14,058 bases of DNA from Dehalococcoidia bacterium (lineage in GTDB: Bacteria; Chloroflexota; Dehalococcoidia; Lucifugimonadales; Lucifugimonadaceae), in NCBI GenBank assembly GCA_012270805.1, contig JAAXHR010000303.1, positions 1-14,058 on the forward strand, read 5' to 3'. Positions 1 to 14,058 of the stretch are shown here, one piece after another. Below the pieces are notes generated by a model, which was given only the letters and a program-made list of their open reading frames with translations, was not told the DNA's origin and made no database searches. Position 1 is the first letter of the stretch, and each line of letters opens with the position of its first letter. Position numbers and translations under genes: made by a program.

Positions 1-815
1 GGTCCGTTGTCGGAGACGAAGAAGGTTAGGGTATCGTCGGCTTCTCCGAGTCGGGTGAGTTCGTTCATGATTGCGCCGATGGCATCGTCGATGGCGGAGA
101 TCATGGCGGCCATGATGCGGCGGTCCCAGGGCAGGTGTGCGAAACGGGAAGTATATTTTTCGGGCGCGTGCATGGGGTAGTGGGGCGCGTTGAAGGGTGC
201 GTAAAGGAGGAAGGGCTTGCCGGAGGTTCGCTTCTCGGCGACCATGGTGCGAAGGCGTTCGATGGCCTTTTCGGCGATCAATTCGGTGAAGTATTGGCTG
301 TCGTACCAGACTTCCTCGTTGTTCTCCCAAAGGTCATGGGTCGGGTTGATGCCCGGCCCGGGTCGGTTTGCGCCCCAGTAGTAGATATGGGAGTAGAAGT
401 CGATGCATCCGGCGAGGAAGCCGAACCAGTAGTCGAAACCGTGAGAGTGTGGGCGGCACTCGTCGGTGAGGCCCAGGTGCCATTTGCCGACCATTGATGT
501 TTGATAGTCGCGGTCTTTGAGGAGCGATGAGATGGTTGGCGTGGAGTTTGGCAGTCCGGAAGCGGTGCGGTGTCCCTGCAGTATGGCTCGGACACCGGCG
601 TTGCCGGGATATCTGCCTGTCAGCAGGGCGGCGCGAGAAGGGCTACATACTGGGCTGTTGGAGTACCAGTCGGTGAATCGCACGCCTTCCGCCGCCATGC
701 GATCAAGGTTTGGTGTTCTGAAGTCGGTTGCGCCCATGCACGATAGATCGCCGTAACCTTGGTCGTCGGTCATGAATACGATCACGTTTGGGCGTTTGTC
801 AGGATTGGTTGGCAT
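1..815 (-). CDS. Sulfatase (arylsulfatase family), N-terminal part, cut by window edge
   Basis: The first 271 residues of a type I sulfatase are visible, reading from the ATG at 815 off the left edge of the window. These enzymes hydrolyse sulfate esters using a formylglycine made from an active-site cysteine. The formylglycine signature CSPSR lies at residues 57-61 (Cys57), followed by AALLTGRYP. Asp17 and Asp18 in TDDQG are the expected calcium ligands. Lys111 and His113 in GKWHLG, His212 in APHYPMH, and Asp269-Asn270 in SDNG fit the other conserved active-site positions. There is no N-terminal signal peptide: the protein starts MPTNPDKRPN and goes straight into the first beta strand, so it looks cytoplasmic unless the true start differs. 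No clear Shine-Dalgarno precedes the ATG. The substrate (aryl, sugar or choline sulfate) cannot be told from this part. A gap with strong hairpins separates it from rpoC, so it is probably a separate transcription unit. The family is certain, the substrate unknown. Confidence 0.93.
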   Translation of the reverse strand, partial: MPTNPDKRPNVIVFMTDDQGYGDLSCMGATDFRTPNLDRMAAEGVRFTDWYSNSPVCSPSRAALLTGRYPGNAGVRAILQGHRTASGLPNSTPTISSLLKDRDYQTSMVGKWHLGLTDECRPHSHGFDYWFGFLAGCIDFYSHIYYWGANRPGPGINPTHDLWENNEEVWYDSQYFTELIAEKAIERLRTMVAEKRTSGKPFLLYAPFNAPHYPMHAPEKYTSRFAHLPWDRRIMAAMISAIDDAIGAIMNELTRLGEADDTLTFFVSDNG

Positions 816-879
816 GGAAGTGTTTACTTGTAGGGGTCTCGGACTAGGATGAGAAGGCTAGGAATGATGGAAGGATTTT

Positions 880-913
880 GGGGTGCTAGTGCGTCTTCCC
901 GCGCTGGCACCCC
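880..913 (-). terminator. Large inverted repeat, possible terminator of the rpoBC transcript
   Basis: GGGGTGC (880-886) pairs with GCACCCC (907-913). The stem continues with AGTGCG (888-893) against CGCGCT (900-905), enclosing a 6-nt loop. On the plus strand this gives a 14-bp stem with two G-T wobbles; on the minus-strand RNA, the direction of rpoC, the wobbles become C-A mismatches but 12 pairs remain. No T-tract follows on the minus strand (it reads AAAATCC), so this is not a textbook intrinsic terminator. It could instead be a 3'-end stabilising hairpin or an intergenic palindromic repeat. Confidence 0.5.
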
Positions 914-914
914 T

Positions 915-938
915 GCGTGTTTCGCTCCGCTTCCACGC
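915..938. repeat. Short inverted repeat between two larger hairpins
   Basis: GCGTG (915-919) and CACGC (934-938) form a 5-bp stem around a 14-nt loop. It is weak on its own. It fills almost exactly the space between the hairpins at 880-913 and 939-963, so the three are back to back. Confidence 0.35.
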
Positions 939-963
939 GTCCCCCTCGCTTCGCGAAGGGGAC
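939..963 (-). terminator. Hairpin just after the rpoC stop codon
   Basis: GTCCCC (939-944) pairs with GGGGAC (958-963). After one C/A mismatch, TCGC (946-949) pairs with GCGA (953-956) around a 3-nt loop. It starts 7 nt past the rpoC stop codon (971-973) in the direction of transcription. There is no T-tract, so Rho-independent termination is uncertain; it may act together with the next two inverted repeats as a terminator or 3'-end protecting structure. Confidence 0.5.
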
Positions 964-970
964 TTAAGTG

Positions 971-5344
<4,374 letters not shown>

Positions 5345-5368
5345 TCCGTGTAATCTCGTTTAGTCGTG

Positions 5369-5390
5369 GTTGCGACCTTGTGTCGCCAAC
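5369..5390 (-). repeat. Second hairpin in the rpoB-rpoC spacer
   Basis: On the minus strand GTTGGCGAC is followed by ACAAG and then GTCGCAAC. This is a 5-bp GC-rich stem (5372-5376 with 5382-5386) extended by three more pairs beyond a single bulged base. It sits between the perfect hairpin at 5399-5427 and the rpoC start at 5344. It could shape translation initiation or mRNA processing at rpoC; no function can be assigned from sequence. Confidence 0.5.
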
Positions 5391-5398
5391 GGTGGTGG

Positions 5399-5427
5399 GC
5401 GGATGCAACGCATACTGTTGCATCCGC
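5399..5427 (-). repeat. Perfect 11-bp hairpin in the rpoB-rpoC spacer
   Basis: GCGGATGCAAC (5399-5409) and GTTGCATCCGC (5417-5427) are exact inverted repeats around a 7-nt loop. The hairpin begins 10 nt after the rpoB stop codon (5438-5440). No T-tract follows in the direction of transcription and rpoC must be expressed, so a full terminator is unlikely. Partial attenuation, an RNase processing site or 3'-end protection of the rpoB message are possible readings. Confidence 0.7.
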
Positions 5428-5437
5428 TGAAGGGTTG

Positions 5438-9391
<3,954 letters not shown>

Positions 9392-9397
9392 TCAGTT

Positions 9398-9403
9398 CTC
9401 CTT
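9398..9403 (-). promoter_or_regulatory. Ribosome binding site of rpoB
   Basis: AAGGAG on the minus strand, 6 nt before the ATG at 9391. It is the strongest Shine-Dalgarno match in the window and supports the assigned rpoB start. Confidence 0.85.
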
Positions 9404-9435
9404 GAGCAGGTGGGATCCAAAGAAGCGACGGTGTA

Positions 9436-9441
9436 TTCTAG
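9436..9441 (-). promoter_or_regulatory. Candidate -10 box for rpoB
   Basis: TAGAAT on the minus strand matches the -10 consensus TATAAT at five of six positions. It would start a transcript near 9428, giving a leader of about 38 nt that contains the AAGGAG site. No good -35 hexamer is visible at 16-18 nt spacing, so the call is tentative. Other promoters further upstream in the gap are possible. Confidence 0.35.
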
Positions 9442-9488
9442 TCGCGGAGTTTTGGATTGGGCACCGATGACGAAAAACGGCTCAGTCC

Positions 9489-9510
9489 TATGCGCGCAGA
9501 AGCGCGCATA
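9489..9510 (-). repeat. Perfect 9-bp hairpin upstream of rpoB
   Basis: TATGCGCGC (9489-9497) and GCGCGCATA (9502-9510) are exact inverted repeats around a 4-nt loop (TTCT on the minus strand). On the minus strand a run of five T follows about 12 nt past the stem, too far for a classic terminator. It could end transcription from the upstream efflux gene, be a protein-binding palindrome at the rpoB promoter, or fold in a longer rpoB leader. Confidence 0.6.
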
Positions 9511-9708
9511 CCTCGGCCGGGAATTTTCCCCAGCTGCGGATGCGCTATGGAATGCCCTAAATGGGCGTGGCCGCGAGATACGTGCACTATCTTGATGATA
9601 TCTGACGCGAGCCAGCTTTTGTGACCGTTTTTCGCGTTTTACACGGTGATTTCCCAAATATTGGTCGGTGCTGGTGATGGGCAAGCCGATATCCAAACGA
9701 AAGCGCAT

Positions 9709-11307
9709 TCAATTGCTCGTCGTTGGCGGTCTAGAGCCGATTTCCGTGCGCAACGGCTGATCTTTCAAGAAGAGCACGACAACTACTGACGTAAGCAGGA
9801 TGAGGAAGGTCACCAGGAACACGCCCGATATCGAAGATGCAAGGGCATCTCTAAGCCCGGACAGCAGAGAATCCGCAGCTACACCCGACGAACCCAACTG
9901 CGAAGTCAGCGTGTGCAGCGCGTCAGGGTTCACCATAGCGGCGGGATTCTCCGACAACTCGACGATCCTTTCTTCGCCCAACGCGTCTCGAACTTGAGCC
10001 GGTAGCTTGTCCTTCAACTGCGATTGGAAAGTGTTGGTCATGTACGCTCCCAACACTGCCAATCCGAGTGAACCGCCGATGGAGCGGGCGAACTGCGCGG
10101 CCGATGTAGCGACGCCAAGGAATCGATGTTCAACGGAGTTTTGCACCGCGATCGTGAAGGACGGGAACGTGAATCCAAGGCCAAATCCCAGTGCAACGAT
10201 GAAACTGATTGCAACCCCGTAGGACGTTGAGGCGGACATGGTTGACAGGAGAAAAGCGGCGGTCGTCATGAGCACGATCCCGAAAGTAGCCGGTATTCGA
10301 TATCCACCAATGCGGGATACGATCTGCCCCGATATAGCTGCCCCGATCACGATGCCGAGCATCATGGGAGTGAGGAAACTGCCGCTGCTGGTCGCCGATG
10401 CGCCCAACGCGGCTTGGAAGAATAGCGGGATGAAGATGATGGCCGAGAACATGCCGAACCCGGTGATGAAAACCGCCAGCAGGGCAACGCTGATTACACC
10501 ATTCTTGTAGATCTCAAGCGGCATGATGGGATTTTTGGTACGCAGTTCGGTGAAGATGAACGCGACGAGGAATACGGCAGATGTCGCGAATAATCCGATG
10601 ATTATCGGTGATGACCAGGCGTATTCGACACCTGCCAGCGACAATCCGAGCAACAATGGCACGACCGTCAAGACAAGTGTCAGGATGCCGACAACGTCAA
10701 TCGAGCGATCCATCGCGTCGGGTTCCAGGCGCGGAAAGAAGCGCAACATCAATAGCACTAGCGCAATGCCGATAGGGAGGTTGATGTAGAAGATCCAATT
10801 CCACGACAGAGTGTCGGTGAGGAAACCGCCGAGAGTCGGTCCAATTACAGAGGACAATCCGAACACTGCGGCTACGACTCCTTGGATTTTTCCTCGTTCC
10901 GCCGGTGCGAAGAGATCGCCAACGATCACGAACGCCAGCGAAAGAAGAACTCCGCCGCCCATGCCCTGAAAGGCACGAAACGCGATCAGCTGATCCATCG
11001 AAGTTGAAGTGCCGGATGCGAAAGAACCGATCAAAAAAAGGATCAATCCGAGCAGATAGAAGAATTTCCTGCCGAATATGTCTGACAGCCGTCCCACAAC
11101 TGGCACCGTAATCGTTGAGGCGACGATGTAGGCCGTGGTGACCCAGGTGTAGCGATCGAAACCGCCGAGGTCGGCGATGATTCGTGGCATCGCGGTGCCA
11201 ACGACCGTCTGATCGAGAGCGGCTAGGAACAAACCGGTCATCGCGCAGGCCATCGTGATGACAACTTGACGGCGAGGGAGCCCTGACGACGATTGATTTG
11301 GTTCCAT
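9709..11307 (-). CDS. DHA2-family MFS drug/proton antiporter (EmrB/QacA type, 14 helices)
   Basis: A 532-residue major facilitator of the 14-helix drug:H+ antiporter group, acting in the cytoplasmic membrane to export hydrophobic compounds. Motif D1, LDQTVVGTAMPRI, is at 31-43 with Asp32 in the first helix. Motif A, GRLSDIFGRK, is at 72-81. The motif B region around Arg111 reads AFRAFQGMGGG. Motif C, GLSSVIGPTLGG, is at 150-161 and marks antiporters. A hydrophilic loop of about 70 residues (424-492) lies before the last helix, as is usual for QacA/EmrB-like proteins. The length is normal. The ATG at 11305-11307 gives the expected short cytoplasmic N-terminus; only a weak GGA lies upstream. 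It is divergent from copA across 96 nt and followed by a 317-nt gap to rpoB. No TetR/MarR-type regulator or EmrA-like partner is next to it. The substrate cannot be told from sequence. Confidence 0.93.
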   Translation of the reverse strand: MEPNQSSSGLPRRQVVITMACAMTGLFLAALDQTVVGTAMPRIIADLGGFDRYTWVTTAYIVASTITVPVVGRLSDIFGRKFFYLLGLILFLIGSFASGTSTSMDQLIAFRAFQGMGGGVLLSLAFVIVGDLFAPAERGKIQGVVAAVFGLSSVIGPTLGGFLTDTLSWNWIFYINLPIGIALVLLMLRFFPRLEPDAMDRSIDVVGILTLVLTVVPLLLGLSLAGVEYAWSSPIIIGLFATSAVFLVAFIFTELRTKNPIMPLEIYKNGVISVALLAVFITGFGMFSAIIFIPLFFQAALGASATSSGSFLTPMMLGIVIGAAISGQIVSRIGGYRIPATFGIVLMTTAAFLLSTMSASTSYGVAISFIVALGFGLGFTFPSFTIAVQNSVEHRFLGVATSAAQFARSIGGSLGLAVLGAYMTNTFQSQLKDKLPAQVRDALGEERIVELSENPAAMVNPDALHTLTSQLGSSGVAADSLLSGLRDALASSISGVFLVTFLILLTSVVVVLFLKDQPLRTEIGSRPPTTSN

Positions 11308-11322
11308 GAATTATCCGTTGGA

Positions 11323-11350
11323 TTGAGAGCTGGCAGATTAACCTTAAACT
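11323..11350 (+). promoter_or_regulatory. Candidate sigma-70-like promoter of copA
   Basis: TTGAGA (11323-11328) and TAAACT (11345-11350) are spaced 16 nt apart and match the -35 and -10 consensus at five and four of six positions. Transcription would start near 11357, about 47 nt before the copA ATG. The 16-nt spacing is not the 19-20 nt typical of CueR-activated promoters, and no CueR-like palindrome is seen between the boxes. Confidence 0.45.
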
Positions 11351-11354
11351 ATCG

Positions 11355-11373
11355 GGACTTTTGGATTCAGTCC
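11355..11373. promoter_or_regulatory. Inverted repeat at the copA start region, possible operator
   Basis: GGACT (11355-11359) and AGTCC (11369-11373) are inverted around 9 nt, overlapping the predicted transcription start of copA. A repressor bound here could act on copA. The arms are short enough to arise by chance, so this is a weak call. Confidence 0.25.
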
Positions 11374-11390
11374 TTCGATCAAAACGGTTA

Positions 11391-11395
11391 GGGGG
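11391..11395 (+). promoter_or_regulatory. Ribosome binding site of copA
   Basis: A GGGGG run within TTAGGGGGCG ends 8 nt before the ATG at 11404. It supports that start, which places the HMA copper-binding domain at the very N-terminus. Confidence 0.6.
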
Positions 11396-11403
11396 CGCGT
11401 GCG

Positions 11404-13755
11404 ATGGTTTCCAAGACCATTTACATCCGCGGAATGACATGCGCCGCGTGTGTTTCACACGTTACCGACGCGATCTCATCAGTCCCTGGTGTCGAATCCG
11501 CAGAAGTGTCGCTAGCCACCAATTCTGCCAATGTCAACTTCGAAGGCACCGACGCTGTTGAGTTTGAACGTGGGGGCGAGATTTTCGAAGCCATCTCAGC
11601 CGCGGTGGGTGATGCTGGTTACGGCGTAGATTTGACATCCGTCTCGGATGTGGAGGATAGTGCACCGGATCGTTCTCACGCGTCGCGGTTCGAAGCTCAA
11701 AGATCGGAGCTGTCGGCGTTTCGCAACAATGCAATCGTCAGCATAACCGCCATGGCGTTGATGATGGCTGTCACGATGGCGCGCTCGGCGTTTGCTCCGG
11801 ATGTACCCACATACGCGTTGAATCTCTTTTTCTTGATAATCGCTACGCCGATCCAGGTGCGAATCGCTGCTCCGTTCTACCGCTCTGCATGGGCTGCTGC
11901 CAAGCGCAAGACGTCAAATATGAACACGCTGGTGGTCGTTGGGACATCGGTTGCATTCGCTTACAGCGCATTGGTAACGGTATCGCAGCTGATACTTGGC
12001 GATGCGACGTTGTGGTCGGACGCCGCGAGTTTCGTCGCGCCGGAACATCACACCGGGACGTATTTCGAGGTGCCCGCCGCGATCATCGGGCTGGTCTCGC
12101 TGGGACGCTGGCTGGAGGGAAGGACGAGGCTGCGAGCATCCGAAGCGGTTCGGATGCTGATCGAGTTGCAGCCGCGCACCGCGCTCGTGGAACGAACGGA
12201 TGGAGTGGTAGAGGTGGCGATCGACGATATTGAGATCGGTGAAACCGTAGTGATTCGGCCGGGCGAACGCGTTCCTACGGATGCCAGACTGGTTGACGCC
12301 GTTGCCGAAATCGACGAGTCGATGCTGACCGGCGAGAGCATGCTGGCGTTGAAGAAGCGTGGCGACACGGTTTTTGCGGGAACGTTGAACGTCGCGTCGG
12401 CATGCAAAGCCAGGGTTACGACTACTGGTGAAGCGACGTTACTTTCGCAGATAATCCAGCAGGTCGAACGGGCGCAATCGACGAGGGCACCGATAGAACG
12501 CTTTGTAGACCGGGTTACAGCGAGATTTGTGCCTGCGGTTCTCGTTGCTGGTTTGGCATCGTTTGTGTTTTGGCTTGTAATGGCTCCTGATCCCTCAGTG
12601 CCGAACGCGTTGCTGATATCGGTAACGGTGTTTGTTATCGCGTGTCCATGCGCTTTGGGGTTGGCGACACCGACCGCGGTTGTCGCTGGTGTCGGTCGCG
12701 CGGCGGAACAAGGCATCTTGATAAGGGATGCCACAGTGCTTGAGCGGACAGCGAATGTTGATACCGTAGCGTTCGATAAGACAGGGACGATGACGGCTGG
12801 TAAACCTAGCGTGGTTTCGCTTCGCGTTGACAGCAGTTCCGGATTGACGGAAGACGAGGTTATCAGATCGGTGGCAGCTGTAGAGGTCTTCTCCGAGCAT
12901 CCAGTTGCCAATGCGATCGTCACCGACGCGCGGGAACGTGGTCTTGGAATCCCGGATGCCAAGGAGTTTCAATCGATAACGGGACAAGGTGTTTACGCGT
13001 GGGTTAACGGTGCGGTTGTGGCCGTCATGAATCCATCGGCAGTGTTGTTGGAGGACAATGACAGGGTTTTCGAGGCAGTCAAACAGATCGAAGCCAGTGC
13101 GCAGACACCAGTTACGGTGTCGATAAACGGTCAGTTGGTGGCCGCGATCGGGTTGCAAGACACTATCCGCGACGATGCCAAGGCGGCAGTGACGACGCTT
13201 CGAGACATGGATATCGAAACCCACTTGATCACTGGTGATCGGCTCGAATCTGCTGACGCTGTCGCCAAAGGCGTTGGGATTCAGAATGTGGCAGCCCAGG
13301 TGTTGCCGTCAGAAAAGGCGACGCGGTTGACAGAACTGGCTGAAGAGGGTCGAAGAGTGGCGATGATCGGTGATGGCATCAACGACGGCCCGGCGCTCGC
13401 CACGGCGGATGTTGGTGTCGCGATGGCGAGCGGTTCGGATATCGCCATCGAGGCCGCGGACGTCACGCTCGTAAACAACGAACCGGCGGCGATGCCGCGC
13501 TTGATTTCGATCAGCCGGGCTACGGTCAAGGTGATTCGTCAGAATCTGTTTTGGGCGTTCGCGTACAACATATTGCTCATTCCAATCGCGGCGGGGGCAT
13601 TGCATCCAGTGTTTGCAGATTCTCCTCCGCCGGATTACCTGCGATTTGTAATCAGCGAGAACGGGTTTCTCAGCCCGGTAGCCGCCGCTGCAGCTATGGC
13701 GTTCTCTTCGTTATCGGTCTCATTGAATGCGCTGAGGCTGAGACGAAGTGGGTAG
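11404..13755 (+). CDS. copA: Cu+-exporting P1B-type ATPase (CopA)
   Basis: A 783-residue heavy-metal P-type ATPase that pumps Cu+ out of the cytoplasm using ATP. One N-terminal HMA domain carries GMTCAAC, with Cys13 and Cys16 as copper ligands. The actuator TGES is at 309-312. The membrane copper site CPC is at 414-416 (ACPCALGLATPT). The phosphorylation motif DKTGT is at 458-462 with Asp458. The His-Pro pair is at 499-500 (SEHPVAN) and the hinge GDGINDGPA begins at 656. Tyr721-Asn722 in the seventh helix and Met765 with Ser768-Ser769 in the eighth fit the P1B-1 (Cu+) signature, not zinc or cobalt. The loop between the last two helices (about 734-756, with DSPPPDY) looks some 15 residues longer than in common CopA proteins. 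A candidate promoter and ribosome binding site lie just upstream; a glutaredoxin gene follows after 45 nt. No CopZ chaperone or CueR/CsoR regulator is in view. It is divergent from the DHA2 efflux gene. Confidence 0.96.
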   Translation: MVSKTIYIRGMTCAACVSHVTDAISSVPGVESAEVSLATNSANVNFEGTDAVEFERGGEIFEAISAAVGDAGYGVDLTSVSDVEDSAPDRSHASRFEAQRSELSAFRNNAIVSITAMALMMAVTMARSAFAPDVPTYALNLFFLIIATPIQVRIAAPFYRSAWAAAKRKTSNMNTLVVVGTSVAFAYSALVTVSQLILGDATLWSDAASFVAPEHHTGTYFEVPAAIIGLVSLGRWLEGRTRLRASEAVRMLIELQPRTALVERTDGVVEVAIDDIEIGETVVIRPGERVPTDARLVDAVAEIDESMLTGESMLALKKRGDTVFAGTLNVASACKARVTTTGEATLLSQIIQQVERAQSTRAPIERFVDRVTARFVPAVLVAGLASFVFWLVMAPDPSVPNALLISVTVFVIACPCALGLATPTAVVAGVGRAAEQGILIRDATVLERTANVDTVAFDKTGTMTAGKPSVVSLRVDSSSGLTEDEVIRSVAAVEVFSEHPVANAIVTDARERGLGIPDAKEFQSITGQGVYAWVNGAVVAVMNPSAVLLEDNDRVFEAVKQIEASAQTPVTVSINGQLVAAIGLQDTIRDDAKAAVTTLRDMDIETHLITGDRLESADAVAKGVGIQNVAAQVLPSEKATRLTELAEEGRRVAMIGDGINDGPALATADVGVAMASGSDIAIEAADVTLVNNEPAAMPRLISISRATVKVIRQNLFWAFAYNILLIPIAAGALHPVFADSPPPDYLRFVISENGFLSPVAAAAAMAFSSLSVSLNALRLRRSG

Positions 13756-13787
13756 CGTCTCAACAAGATGAAGCGGTTGAAGCCGTT

Positions 13788-13793
13788 TATAAT
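13788..13793 (+). promoter_or_regulatory. TATAAT box just upstream of the glutaredoxin ATG
   Basis: An exact TATAAT ends 7 nt before the ATG at 13801, so the transcript would begin at or next to the start codon. This is the arrangement seen for leaderless genes. No matching -35 box is found at usual spacing. Read-through from copA is the alternative source of transcript. Confidence 0.5.
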
Positions 13794-13800
13794 CCGGACC

Positions 13801-14052
13801 ATGCCAGCTAAAGAACCAAAGCGGGATCTTGCCGTTGTCTACACCCACCCGACCTGTGGATATTGCGACATGCTGAAGTCCGATCTGCAGCAGAAGGGTA
13901 TCGATTACGAGGAGATCGATGTCTCGAAACAGCCTGACCTTTGGAGCGAGGTTGAGCGTCTTTCTGGCGGTGATCGGATTACCCCAGTCTTAGTAACGGC
14001 TGAGGGCGACGTCGAGATCGGTTACAAGGGCATAGGCTGCAACTACGGGTAA
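13801..14052 (+). CDS. Small glutaredoxin/mycoredoxin-like thiol oxidoreductase
   Basis: An 83-residue thioredoxin-fold protein of glutaredoxin size, probably cytoplasmic, that would reduce disulfides or mixed disulfides. The redox motif CGYC is at residues 19-22 (HPTCGYCDML). The cis-proline is Pro62 in ITPVLV. The pattern beta-CxxC-helix-beta (DYEEIDV)-helix-TP-beta-GG/GI is complete. The protein ends in GYKGIGCNYG, which gives a third cysteine, Cys80, near the C-terminus. I chose the ATG at 13801 over an in-frame ATG at 13768 because the 11 extra residues are not part of the fold, neither start has a good Shine-Dalgarno, and TATAAT sits 7 nt before 13801. It follows copA by 45 nt on the same strand, suggesting a role in copper or thiol stress, which is inference. 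Whether its electron donor is glutathione or another low-molecular thiol is not visible. Confidence 0.9.
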   Translation: MPAKEPKRDLAVVYTHPTCGYCDMLKSDLQQKGIDYEEIDVSKQPDLWSEVERLSGGDRITPVLVTAEGDVEIGYKGIGCNYG

Positions 14053-14058
14053 CCTGCG

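Larger units (their letters stand above)
9392..9708. other. 317-nt gap between the efflux gene and rpoB
   Basis: Apart from the rpoB ribosome binding site, the candidate -10 box and the hairpin at 9489-9510, I see no gene here. An open frame of 112 codons on the minus strand (9370-9708) starts directly at the efflux stop codon, but it is arginine-rich, has no recognisable motif or ribosome binding site and runs into rpoB. I treat it as non-coding. The length suits an rpoB promoter and leader region. I see no clear intrinsic terminator right after the efflux gene. Confidence 0.5.

Noticed and set aside
135..497. 120-codon plus-strand frame inside the sulfatase
   Set aside because: The minus-strand frame carries the full sulfatase signature, so this is its shadow.
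9600..9660. Possible terminator around ACCGT/ACGGT with nearby T runs after the efflux gene
   Set aside because: Only five pairs with a long loop and the T runs lie within the loop, not after the stem.
11308..11403. CueR-type copper operator in the divergent region
   Set aside because: No long palindrome between promoter elements and the spacer is 16 nt, not the 19-20 nt typical of that family.
12048..12962. 304-codon open frame antisense to copA
   Set aside because: Ser/Thr/Ala-rich translation typical of a reverse-strand shadow of a GC-biased gene; copA motifs are continuous across it.
13768..13800. Upstream in-frame ATG for the glutaredoxin
   Set aside because: Adds 11 residues outside the fold and has no clear ribosome binding site; the TATAAT box at 13788-13793 would lie inside the coding region.

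Overview
The window looks like a chromosomal fragment of a bacterium, most likely a Chloroflexota (Dehalococcoidia/SAR202-like) lineage or a close relative. That placement rests on the style of RpoB and RpoC as I remember the families: no proteobacterial-type insertion in the RpoC trigger loop, a Chloroflexota-like RpoB N-terminal lobe, and rpoBC standing apart from the ribosomal-protein operon. No search was run, so the phylum is an inference. GC content is moderate and looks even across the window. I see no mobile element, CRISPR array, tRNA or rRNA.

Layout, left to right. (1) Positions 1-815, minus strand: the N-terminal 271 residues of a sulfatase cut by the window edge. (2) Positions 816-970: an intergenic gap with three inverted repeats packed back to back, probably the 3' end structure of the rpoBC transcript. 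(3) Positions 971-5344 rpoC and 5438-9391 rpoB, both minus strand, transcribed rpoB then rpoC, with two tandem hairpins in the 93-nt gap between them. (4) Positions 9392-9708: a 317-nt gap upstream of rpoB holding a clear ribosome binding site, a candidate -10 box and a perfect 9-bp hairpin. (5) Positions 9709-11307, minus strand: a 14-helix DHA2-family (EmrB/QacA-like) drug/proton antiporter. (6) Positions 11308-11403: a divergent promoter region. (7) Positions 11404-13755, plus strand: a Cu+-exporting P1B-type ATPase (CopA). (8) Positions 13801-14052, plus strand: a small CGYC glutaredoxin with a TATAAT box placed so that it may be translated from a leaderless mRNA.

Functionally there are two blocks. 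One is the essential RNA polymerase beta/beta' operon, here flanked by unrelated accessory genes and not by rplJL or rpsL. The other is a small export and thiol-redox block (multidrug efflux, copper export, glutaredoxin) on both sides of a divergent promoter. Copper export beside a thiol oxidoreductase makes sense because Cu+ attacks protein thiols, but co-regulation is not proven by the sequence.

The most notable observations are the long, strongly acidic, Lys/Arg-free C-terminal tails on both RpoB and RpoC, a large expansion in the RpoB C-terminal part, the hairpin pair between rpoB and rpoC, the triple hairpin after rpoC, and the putative leaderless glutaredoxin. I do not see a convincing new multi-gene system; most of the window is ordinary core and accessory content.
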